Positions 1 to 5,363 of a stretch of DNA of 6,338 nt are shown here, piece after piece. The notes under the pieces were generated by a model. The model worked only from the letters and a program-made list of their open reading frames with translations, ran no database searches and was not told the origin of the DNA. A program made the position numbers and the translations under genes. Positions within the stretch are counted from its first letter, which is position 1. Each line of letters begins with the position of its first letter. Location: contig JAZBPA010000294.1 of NCBI GenBank assembly GCA_036351435.1, positions 1-6,338 of the forward strand, written 5' to 3'. This stretch comes from JAAUQA01 sp036351435. GTDB taxonomy: Bacteria; Pseudomonadota; Gammaproteobacteria; Competibacterales; Competibacteraceae.

Positions 1-238
1 GAAACTGACCGGTCGCTGTGGCCTTGACCTGGGCCATCAGATCGCGTTGCAGCATCTTCCCACTGACAAAGCGTTCGTTGCCGTCCCTCAATAATTCTAA
101 CGCTTGGTCCGGCGTTAATTCGCTGCGCGCTTGTTTGGTCATCGCCGGTATTTCCGTCGCTGCCAGGGTGTGGCCGGGAATAGCCAGTGCGGCGGTCATT
201 GCCGGGATAGCCTTGAGTAGCTGGCGTCTTGTTGTCAT
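1..238 (-). CDS. Tat-exported beta-class carbonic anhydrase, N-terminal part
   Basis: This gene runs off the left edge; 79 codons are visible from an ATG at 238. The protein starts MTTRRQLLKAIPAM, a twin-arginine signal (T-R-R-Q-L-L-K) followed by a short hydrophobic stretch and a likely cleavage site near HTLA-ATE (about residue 27), so export folded to the periplasm is inferred. Residues about 40-79 contain ELTPDQALELLRDGNERFV, then GKMLQRDLMAQVKATATGQF, which I recognise as the N-terminal helices of signal-bearing beta-carbonic anhydrases. These zinc enzymes interconvert CO2 and bicarbonate. The catalytic CxDxR and HxxC zinc motifs would lie beyond the edge, so activity cannot be judged. 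A GGAG ribosome-binding site (250-247) sits 8 nt before the ATG. It follows argB by about 150 bp in the same direction, with its own candidate promoter. The family call is from recognition of the N-terminus only. Confidence 0.82.
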   Translation of the reverse strand, partial: MTTRRQLLKAIPAMTAALAIPGHTLAATEIPAMTKQARSELTPDQALELLRDGNERFVSGKMLQRDLMAQVKATATGQF

Positions 239-332
239 ACGTTATGCTCCAATGGTTTTTTGGTGGTATGGCGATGTGGCTCAAAATGATGTGATAGCAC
301 CACACAAGAAACCTTAGCGCATATCAGTTTTT

Positions 333-361
333 TGTATAGGCAGGATGGGCATGCTTGCCAA
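333..361 (-). promoter_or_regulatory. Candidate sigma70 promoter for the carbonic anhydrase gene
   Basis: On the minus strand, TTGGCA (361-356, five of six matches to TTGACA) is followed after exactly 17 bp by TATACA (338-333, first four bases of TATAAT). Transcription would start near 326, giving a leader of about 88 nt before the ATG at 238. The element lies entirely downstream of the argB stop codon, so the gene could be expressed independently of argB, although no terminator separates the two. Match quality and spacing are seen in the sequence; promoter activity is inferred. Confidence 0.5.
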
Positions 362-387
362 GTCGACAAACCCACGCTGTGACGGTA

Positions 388-1281
388 TCACCCACGAATC
401 AACGTGCCGATACCTTCGTCGGTAAACAATTCCACCAGCACTGCATGTTCGATGCGGCCATCAATGATGTGGGCAGCTTTGACGCCGGCGCGCACCGCAT
501 CCAGCGCACAACGGATTTTGGGTAGCATGCCGCCCTGTATCGTGCCGTCTCCGATCAGGTCTTGCACTTGACGAGCGGTCAGCCCGGTCAGCAAGCCCCC
601 GTCGCTGTCGAGCACCCCTTTGATATTAGTCAGCAATATCAACTTCTCCGCCTGTAACACCTCCGCCATCTTGCCGGCGACCAGATCGGCATTGATGTTG
701 TAGGCACAACCGTCCTCTCCCACGCCGATGGGCGCGATGACCGGAATGAAATCATCCTGGTTGAGCATCTGCACAATGCGGGTATCAATACTGGCCACTT
801 GGCCGACGTGCCCCATATCAATAATTTCAGGCACATCCAACTCAGGGGTTTTGCGGGTGATATTAAGCTTGCGCGCGCGAATCAAATCACCGTCTTTGCC
901 GGTTAATCCGACGGCACAACCACCGTGACGATTGAGATTATTGACGATTTCCTTGTTGACTAGACCACCCAGAACCATCTCCACCACATCCATAGTTTCC
1001 TTATCGGTATGCCGCATACCGTCCACAAACCGACTTTCCTTGCCCAAGCGTTTGAGCAAAGTACCGATTTGCGGACCACCGCCGTGCACTACTACCGGCT
1101 TGATGCCGACCAGCTTCATCAACACGATATCGCGCGCGAAGCTGTTTTTCAGCTGTTCGTTCTCCATGGCATTACCACCGTACTTAATCACCACGGTTTT
1201 CCCCGAAAAGCGGCGAATATACGGCAACGATTCGACAAGCACGTGGGCAATTTCAGTGGCGGATGAATTATTAAGGCTCAT
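388..1281 (-). CDS. argB: Acetylglutamate kinase (ArgB)
   Basis: This cytoplasmic amino-acid-kinase family enzyme phosphorylates N-acetyl-L-glutamate with ATP, the second step of arginine synthesis. The 297-residue product has the full set of landmarks: the K33-Y-G-G-N-A-M phosphate-binding segment, the HGGGPQI glycine-rich loop (66-72), the substrate region GMRHTDKETMDVVEMVLGG (88-106), NINADLVAGK with the catalytic Asp at 199, and GGMLPK with Lys255. The length and whole sequence resemble Pseudomonas ArgB. The N-terminal helix ahead of the kinase core (residues 1-25, with the LPYIRRF segment) is the element that in arginine-sensitive hexameric enzymes mediates feedback inhibition, so arginine inhibition is inferred. 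The start at 1281 matches family starts, but the Shine-Dalgarno is poor (an AGG about 13 nt upstream). It lies 27 bp after the coaBC stop in the same direction, suggesting co-transcription and perhaps translation dependent on coaBC. No terminator hairpin with a T-tract follows it. Confidence 0.97.
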   Translation of the reverse strand: MSLNNSSATEIAHVLVESLPYIRRFSGKTVVIKYGGNAMENEQLKNSFARDIVLMKLVGIKPVVVHGGGPQIGTLLKRLGKESRFVDGMRHTDKETMDVVEMVLGGLVNKEIVNNLNRHGGCAVGLTGKDGDLIRARKLNITRKTPELDVPEIIDMGHVGQVASIDTRIVQMLNQDDFIPVIAPIGVGEDGCAYNINADLVAGKMAEVLQAEKLILLTNIKGVLDSDGGLLTGLTARQVQDLIGDGTIQGGMLPKIRCALDAVRAGVKAAHIIDGRIEHAVLVELFTDEGIGTLIRG

Positions 1282-1308
1282 GGAGTGTGCTGTACCTGTA
1301 GGCGAATT

Positions 1309-2517
1309 TCACTGTTGGGCGTAGTAGCGTTGGGCAATCAAACCGACCAATTCAAAACCTAATTGCGTTTTGTCGGCGAGCGCCAAGACCTGTTCACCGC
1401 CTTCCCAGAGGACATGCAGGGCATTTTGCCGGCTTTCGAAACCACTACCCGGTACGCCGACTTGATTGGCCGCAATCATATCCAATTTTTTTCGGCGACG
1501 TTTGTCTTGCGCGTATTCCAGCACGTGTTCGGTTTCGGCGGCGAATCCGACGGTGAACGGGCCGTTCTCCAGAGCGGCAACAGCAGCGAGAATGTCGGGA
1601 TTCCGTTCCAGAGTCATCGTGACGGTTTCTTGCGTCTTCTTGATTTTCTGTTCGGAAACCGCCAGCGGGCGGTAATCAGCTACTGCAGCGGTAGCAATGA
1701 AAATTTCAGTTTCAGCCGCGTGACGCATGACTGTTTCGTGCATTTGTGCAGCACTTTCCACGTCAATACGTTGCACGCCAACCGGCGCAGGCAATGCCAC
1801 CGGACCGCTGACCAAGGTGACATGAGCGCCTGCAACAGCAGCGGCGTCGGCGATTGCAAAACCCATCCTACCGCTGCTGCGATTACTGATAAAGCGCACT
1901 GGATCAAGCGCCTCGCGAGTAGGGCCGGCAGTGATCAGCACCCGCAACCCGTCGAGAGAACCGGAACGAGAAAAGAAAGCGGCAATCAATTCCCGTAGTG
2001 CTAAGGGTTCCAACATACGGCCTTCGCCCACTTCACCGCAGGCCTGCTCACCAATGCCGGGGCCCCACAGTAATACCCCGCGTTGGCGCAGGGTTTCACA
2101 ATTGGCTTGGGTGGCAGGATTGCACCACATCAACCGGTTCATCGCGGGAGCAACGGCAATCGGTCTGTCACTGGCCAAACACAGCGTGCTCAATAAATCA
2201 TTGGCAAAGCCATGCGCCATCCGGGCGATAAAATCAGCGCTGGCCGGCGCGATGACAATTAACTCAGCCCAGCGTGCCAGCTCGATATGGCCCATGCCCG
2301 CTTCGGCATTGGCATCCAGCAGTTCCAGGCGCACCGCTCTGCCGGAAACGGCCTGTAAAGTCAGAGGCGTAATGAACGTGGTCGCTGCTGGCGTCATCAC
2401 CACCTGCACATCAGCTCCCAACTCTTTTAAACGACGCACCAAGTCGGCGCTCTTATAGGCCGCAATGCCACCGGTAATGCCCAGCAAAATTCGTCGATCA
2501 AGTAAAATTGACATCAT
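1309..2517 (-). CDS. coaBC: Bifunctional phosphopantothenoylcysteine decarboxylase / phosphopantothenate-cysteine ligase (CoaBC, Dfp)
   Basis: This enzyme makes 4'-phosphopantetheine for coenzyme A in two steps: the CoaB domain joins 4'-phosphopantothenate to cysteine with CTP, and the CoaC flavoprotein domain decarboxylates the product. The 402-residue protein has both domains in the usual order. The CoaC part (about 1-185) shows the FMN-binding start GITGGIAAYK, catalytic His77 in GHIELARW, the APASADF motif (90-96), the PAMNRLMW clamp (124-131) and Cys160 in GEQACGEVG. The CoaB part (about 188-402) shows LITAGPTREALDPVR, Asn212 in SNRSSGRMG, and KIKK with Lys291, the equivalents of E. coli Asn210 and Lys289. 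All key residues are present, so it should be active. Two consecutive ATG codons (2517 and 2514) could start it; neither has a strong Shine-Dalgarno. It follows the terminator of the OmpA-like gene, so it probably has its own promoter, and it leads into argB after 27 bp. Confidence 0.97.
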   Translation of the reverse strand: MMSILLDRRILLGITGGIAAYKSADLVRRLKELGADVQVVMTPAATTFITPLTLQAVSGRAVRLELLDANAEAGMGHIELARWAELIVIAPASADFIARMAHGFANDLLSTLCLASDRPIAVAPAMNRLMWCNPATQANCETLRQRGVLLWGPGIGEQACGEVGEGRMLEPLALRELIAAFFSRSGSLDGLRVLITAGPTREALDPVRFISNRSSGRMGFAIADAAAVAGAHVTLVSGPVALPAPVGVQRIDVESAAQMHETVMRHAAETEIFIATAAVADYRPLAVSEQKIKKTQETVTMTLERNPDILAAVAALENGPFTVGFAAETEHVLEYAQDKRRRKKLDMIAANQVGVPGSGFESRQNALHVLWEGGEQVLALADKTQLGFELVGLIAQRYYAQQ

Positions 2518-2562
2518 TCTGTTTACCGGCTGCCAAGGTCAAGATAGCTTACCGCAAATGAA

Positions 2563-2597
2563 ATATTGCCTGACAATATGTTGCTTTTAAACAACAT
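2563..2597. repeat. Two overlapping inverted repeats upstream of coaBC
   Basis: ATATTG (2563-2568) pairs with CAATAT (2574-2579) around a 5-nt centre, and ATGTTG (2578-2583) pairs with CAACAT (2592-2597) around the 8-nt centre CTTTTAAA. The two repeats share bases 2578-2579, so as RNA hairpins only one could fully form at a time. They lie 46-80 bp upstream of the coaBC start, where its promoter or leader should be. They could be operators or a leader structure. I found no well-spaced -35/-10 pair around them, so the role is unassigned. Confidence 0.45.
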
Positions 2598-2640
2598 CTC
2601 TATGCAAGTCTGTGTAAGGGTGGATGACAACAGCAACAGC

Positions 2641-2671
2641 AAAAAAAATGCCCCGGTTTTACCGGGGCATT
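2641..2671 (-). terminator. Rho-independent terminator of the OmpA-family gene
   Basis: On the minus strand a perfect 11-bp stem (2671-2661 with 2657-2647, core ATGCCCCGGT / ACCGGGGCAT) closes on a 3-nt loop and runs into a stretch of eight U residues (2648-2641, the first of which also pairs in the stem). It begins 27 nt after the OmpA-family stop codon at 2698. The GC-rich stem, tight loop and U-tract are textbook. It should insulate the strongly expressed envelope gene from coaBC downstream. Confidence 0.95.
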
Positions 2672-2697
2672 GCAGTGATGAACCTTGGCTTGCAGAC

Positions 2698-3306
2698 TTA
2701 TTGCATCAGTTTCTCGGAGGCCTCGACAGTGACCTCTACCCGACGATTTTGGGCCCGTCCAGCAGGATTGTCACGCCCATCAGGCGTGGTGTTCGGGGCT
2801 ATAGGGTTGCTTTCACCTTCGCCGAACGCCGTCAGGATGGCAGGATCAACACCGCGTTGAACCAAGTAATCAGCTACAGCCGCGGCCCGGCGTTGGGACA
2901 ACCGCTGATTGTAAGATTCGCTACCTTTGCTGTCGGTGTGTCCGACCACGGTAAGTGCACTGACGGATTCCACTCGCCGCATATCCGCTGCTAACTCATC
3001 CAACTTGGCCCGACCTTCGGGCTTGAGGGTAGCCTTATCGAAATCGAAGAAGGCATCGGCGCCTAAGGTGATGGTTTCAACCACCGGAGTGACCGGAGGT
3101 GGAGCTACTACAGCGACTTCAATACAACCTGGTAGAGCTTGTCCACCAATGCTGAGTACGCAGTTACCATAGGGATCACGGACCGGACCACCGGAACCGC
3201 ATTGTACAAAGGCATCGACGGGCTGAGCCTGGACGGGGACTGCAACCGCCAGGAAAGCCACGGAAGCGACCAAGCTGAGGCCGTGCTTAGACAGTCTGAC
3301 TTTCAT
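2698..3306 (-). CDS. OmpA-family peptidoglycan-binding envelope protein
   Basis: This 202-residue protein probably ties the outer envelope to peptidoglycan. Residues 1-27 form a Sec signal peptide (MKVRLSKHG, hydrophobic core, VPVQA cleavage site before QP). No lipobox Cys is present, so it is not a predicted lipoprotein. Mature residues 28-66 hold three cysteines (36, 49, 61) in a Gly/Pro-rich stretch, then a proline linker (APPPVTPVVE, 68-77). The OmpA C-terminal domain fills about 78-197: FFDFDKATLKPEG, GHTDSKGSESYNQRLSQRR and NRRVEVTVE. Asp125 and Arg140 match the pair that in Acinetobacter OmpA holds diaminopimelate. The eight-strand barrel of classical OmpA is absent. The start at 3306 has AGGAGA (3319-3314) 7 nt upstream. 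It is monocistronic: divergent from the regulator gene and closed by a strong terminator. A structural role or a small porin-associated anchor are both possible. Confidence 0.9.
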   Translation of the reverse strand: MKVRLSKHGLSLVASVAFLAVAVPVQAQPVDAFVQCGSGGPVRDPYGNCVLSIGGQALPGCIEVAVVAPPPVTPVVETITLGADAFFDFDKATLKPEGRAKLDELAADMRRVESVSALTVVGHTDSKGSESYNQRLSQRRAAAVADYLVQRGVDPAILTAFGEGESNPIAPNTTPDGRDNPAGRAQNRRVEVTVEASEKLMQ

Positions 3307-3401
3307 CGTATAATCTCCTAGTTGCTAGTGGGTAACTACCAAAACATGCCGCGTGTATTAGTCTTTACCGTTATGGATATCGGAGCTAAATAGCGCTAGC
3401 C

Positions 3402-3455
3402 TACCTTAATAAAGGTATAATTAAGCGTTGTAAACTTTAATAAAGTGATAAAGTG
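3402..3455. repeat. Repeated ATAAAG-centred palindromes, operator-like
   Basis: The core AATAAAG occurs at 3408-3414 and 3439-3445, exactly 31 bp apart (about three helical turns), each time within an inverted repeat: TACCTT-AATA-AAGGTA (3402-3417) and CTTTA-A-TAAAG (3435-3445). The second is followed without a gap by another ATAAAGTG, giving a tandem duplication (3440-3447, 3448-3455). Similar elements in helical phase are typical of protein-binding sites. Which protein binds is unknown; the adjacent regulator is one candidate. Confidence 0.4.
3416..3421 (+). promoter_or_regulatory. Perfect -10 box, candidate promoter of the response regulator gene
   Basis: TATAAT matches the sigma70 -10 consensus in full, about 124 bp upstream of the TTG start. 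No recognisable -35 hexamer lies 16-18 bp upstream, and no extended TGn is present. If used, it would probably need an activator. Its first two bases overlap the right arm of the 16-bp inverted repeat at 3402-3417, a placement that suits a regulator site. Confidence 0.35.
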
Positions 3456-3532
3456 TACCTAATAATACACCAATATATGCCAATGATACACGTTTGTGTC
3501 AGAATTGCAAAAAATGTTGTGTGCACAATAAA

Positions 3533-3537
3533 AGAGG
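3533..3537 (+). promoter_or_regulatory. Ribosome-binding site fixing the TTG start of the response regulator
   Basis: AGAGG lies 7 nt before TTG at 3545. This is ideal spacing and selects the TTG over two upstream in-frame candidates (TTG 3494, GTG 3521), neither of which is needed to complete the receiver domain. Confidence 0.7.
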
Positions 3538-3544
3538 CCTAACT

Positions 3545-4246
3545 TTGCGCATTGCTCTGCTTGAAGATGACGCCTTGTTGGCGCAGTTGATGAGCACGTG
3601 GTTAGCGGAAGCAGGCCACGAATGTGCCGTATTCAACACAGGCAAGCAATTTACCCACAGCCTGCGGCGGGAAACTTTCGATGTGCTGGTGCTGGACTGG
3701 ATGTTGCCGGATACCGACGGTATTCAGGTATTGCGTTGGATCCGCGAGCACATCGACTGGCCGATTCCCGTGCTGTTCGTTACCGGCCGGGATGAAGAAA
3801 CTGATATCGTAAAAGCGCTGAACCAGGGTGCTGATGATTATATGACCAAACCGGTCAAGCGCCTAGAAATGTTGGCCAGAATCACGGCTATCAGCCGCCG
3901 GACCGCTACTCAGGACAGTAAAGACATCTTGGAGTTCGGCCGCTACAAAATTGACCCGAACACGCGCACGGTTTATTTGGACGACAAGCCCATTGAACTG
4001 ACCGAAAAGGAGTTCGAGCTCGGTTTATTCCTTTTCCGTTATGCCAGTCGGGTATTATCACGCGGGCATATTCTGGAAAATGTTTGGGGGCGTAACCCCG
4101 ATCTCAATACCCGCACCGTAGATACTCATATCAGTCGGATTCGCCACAAACTCAATCTCAATGCCGAATATGGCTGGCAACTCAAAGCCGTCTATCAACA
4201 CGGTTACCGCTTGGAACAAAGCGAGGAATTGGACCCACGGTCCTGA
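3545..4246 (+). CDS. OmpR/PhoB-family two-component response regulator
   Basis: This is a cytoplasmic DNA-binding transcription regulator controlled by phosphorylation. I start it at TTG 3545 (233 residues) because the receiver domain then begins MRIALLEDDALLAQL, as the family normally does, and AGAGG lies 7 nt upstream; no in-frame ATG is available there. The receiver (1-118) has the acidic pair Glu7/Asp8, phospho-acceptor Asp51 in VLVLDWMLPD, switch Thr80 in FVTGRDE, and Lys102 in DDYMTKPV, so phosphorylation should work. The winged helix (about 128-225) has LTEKEFEL (152-159), an RTVDTHISRIRHKL recognition helix (190-203) and the wing YQHGYRLE. No histidine kinase is adjacent within the window; the OmpA-family gene lies divergently on the other side. 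mtnA follows after 36 bp in the same direction with no clear terminator, so co-transcription is possible. The regulon is unknown. Confidence 0.93.
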   Translation: MRIALLEDDALLAQLMSTWLAEAGHECAVFNTGKQFTHSLRRETFDVLVLDWMLPDTDGIQVLRWIREHIDWPIPVLFVTGRDEETDIVKALNQGADDYMTKPVKRLEMLARITAISRRTATQDSKDILEFGRYKIDPNTRTVYLDDKPIELTEKEFELGLFLFRYASRVLSRGHILENVWGRNPDLNTRTVDTHISRIRHKLNLNAEYGWQLKAVYQHGYRLEQSEELDPRS

Positions 4247-4260
4247 TCAGCAGGTTTCCG

Positions 4261-4272
4261 GTAATCGATTAC
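4261..4272. repeat. Perfect 12-bp palindrome just before mtnA
   Basis: GTAATCGATTAC is its own reverse complement and lies 10 bp before the mtnA ATG, in the 36-bp gap after the regulator gene. Its position covers the place where a Shine-Dalgarno would be, and none is seen there. It could be an operator or a weak RNA hairpin affecting mtnA translation; chance is also possible. Confidence 0.4.
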
Positions 4273-4282
4273 GATCTCTAGC

Positions 4283-5347
4283 ATGGCAAACACACACGAT
4301 CGAATTCGAGCTATCGTCTGGCGTGATGAGGCTCTTGAGCTACTGGATCAACGACTGTTGCCCGGTAAAATCGAATATCGCCGGTTAACCGATGTCGAAG
4401 CTGTGGCCCAGGCTATCCGAGATATGGTGGTACGCGGCGCGCCCGCTATCGGGATTACCGCAGCCTATGGCGTGGTCTTGGCCGCGCGCGCACGCTACCG
4501 ACAAAGTCTCGATAGCTGGTCCTCCACAATTCAGGAGGATTTGAAAGCACTAGCGGCTGCTCGTCCCACTGCGGTAAATTTATTTTGGGCATTGCAACGC
4601 ATGGAAAATGTCGTCGCCGCCCTGGATGACGCGCAAGATTACGACCCGACCGCGCCACTACTGCGCGAGGCGCAAGCCATCCATGCCGAAGACATCGCCG
4701 CCAACCACCGAATGGGCCAACTAGGACTGGAATTGTTGCAAGCATCACCCGGAGCGGTATTAACTCATTGCAACACCGGCTCACTAGCCACCGGCGGTTA
4801 TGGCACGGCTTTGGGAGTGATTCGCAGCGGTTTCGCCGCCGGGGCCATTAATCAGGTCTACGCTGACGAAACCCGGCCTTGGTTGCAGGGCTCAAGATTA
4901 ACCGCCTGGGAATTGCTGCAAGACGATATTCCGGTGACGCTGCTGGCCGACGGCGCAGCGGCCTATCTGCTCAAGCATAACCAGGTGCAATGGGTGATTG
5001 TCGGTGCGGATCGTATCACCGCCAATGGCGATGTTGCTAACAAAATCGGCACCTATAACTTAGCCTTAGCGGCGCACTATCACAGCGTGCGTTTTATGGT
5101 AGCTGCGCCAAGCACGACTATCGATATGAGCCTACCAGATGGCACCCACATCCCGATCGAACAACGCGCTGCCGAAGAGGTGTTAAGCGTAGCAGGGCAG
5201 TCTATCGCCGCCGCCGGTGCAACCGCCTGGAATCCCTCTTTCGATGTAACGCCCGCAACGCTGATCACTGCCTTAGTCACCGAGCGTGGCATTGTGCATC
5301 ATCCTACAACGGAAAAAATGGCCCGCTTGTTGACTGACAAGCATTAG
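4283..5347 (+). CDS. mtnA: S-methyl-5-thioribose-1-phosphate isomerase (MtnA)
   Basis: This cytoplasmic enzyme of the methionine salvage pathway converts the aldose 5-methylthioribose 1-phosphate to the ketose 5-methylthioribulose 1-phosphate. The 354-residue product has family-typical length and is related to eIF2B subunits. It shows the substrate loop VVRGAPAIGITAAYG (49-63), RPTAVNLFWAL (94-104), the catalytic Cys163 in LTHCNTGSLAT, ADETRPWLQGSRLTAWEL (194-211) and the catalytic Asp243 in VGADRITANGD, followed by NKIGTY. Cys163 and Asp243 correspond to Cys160 and Asp240 of the Bacillus enzyme, so activity is expected. The ATG at 4283 agrees with family starts, but there is no good Shine-Dalgarno; a 12-bp palindrome fills that position. 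It sits between the response regulator gene and argE on the same strand; no other salvage gene is in the window. Confidence 0.97.
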   Translation: MANTHDRIRAIVWRDEALELLDQRLLPGKIEYRRLTDVEAVAQAIRDMVVRGAPAIGITAAYGVVLAARARYRQSLDSWSSTIQEDLKALAAARPTAVNLFWALQRMENVVAALDDAQDYDPTAPLLREAQAIHAEDIAANHRMGQLGLELLQASPGAVLTHCNTGSLATGGYGTALGVIRSGFAAGAINQVYADETRPWLQGSRLTAWELLQDDIPVTLLADGAAAYLLKHNQVQWVIVGADRITANGDVANKIGTYNLALAAHYHSVRFMVAAPSTTIDMSLPDGTHIPIEQRAAEEVLSVAGQSIAAAGATAWNPSFDVTPATLITALVTERGIVHHPTTEKMARLLTDKH

Positions 5348-5363
5348 GGCTTTCGAGACTCTC

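Larger units (their letters stand above)
3307..3544. promoter_or_regulatory. AT-rich divergent control region with repeats
   Basis: This 238-bp gap separates the starts of the OmpA-family gene (leftward) and the response regulator gene (rightward), so it must hold promoters for both. It contains AGGAGA, the ribosome-binding site of the OmpA-family gene (3314-3319, minus strand); a perfect TATAAT in the plus direction (3416-3421); and several repeats: TACCTT/AAGGTA around AATA (3402-3417), CTTTA/TAAAG around A (3435-3445), a tandem ATAAAGTG (3440-3455), GTGTA/TACAC (3453-3457 and 3466-3470), and two ATACAC copies 21 bp apart (3465-3470, 3486-3491). No protein-coding gene is supported here. Confidence 0.6.

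Noticed and set aside
18..317. 99-codon open frame on the plus strand at the left edge
   Set aside because: It is antisense to the carbonic anhydrase signal peptide and mature N-terminus, which form a coherent protein with a ribosome-binding site.
341..361. GGCA/TGCC inverted repeat downstream of argB as a terminator
   Set aside because: The stem is only 4 bp with no adjacent T-tract; the bases are better explained as part of the carbonic anhydrase promoter.
1363..1998. 211-codon open frame on the plus strand opposite coaBC
   Set aside because: It is antisense to conserved catalytic regions of coaBC, has low-complexity composition and no recognisable protein features.
2566..2994. 142-codon open frame on the plus strand crossing the terminator and the 3' part of the OmpA-family gene
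   Set aside because: It reads through the terminator hairpin and opposite the OmpA domain; no protein family is recognisable.
3517..3528. TTGTG-TG-CACAA inverted repeat just before the regulator start
   Set aside because: Short arms in a low-complexity stretch near the ribosome-binding site; not enough to claim an operator.
4231..4254. Hairpins GGACC/GGTCC and CCTG/CAGG around the stop codon of the response regulator, as a possible terminator
   Set aside because: The stems are only 4-5 bp and no T-tract follows, so termination before mtnA is not supported.
4455..4784. 109-codon open frame on the minus strand inside mtnA
   Set aside because: It lies wholly within a confidently identified gene and its product has no recognisable domain or credible start signal; a shadow frame.
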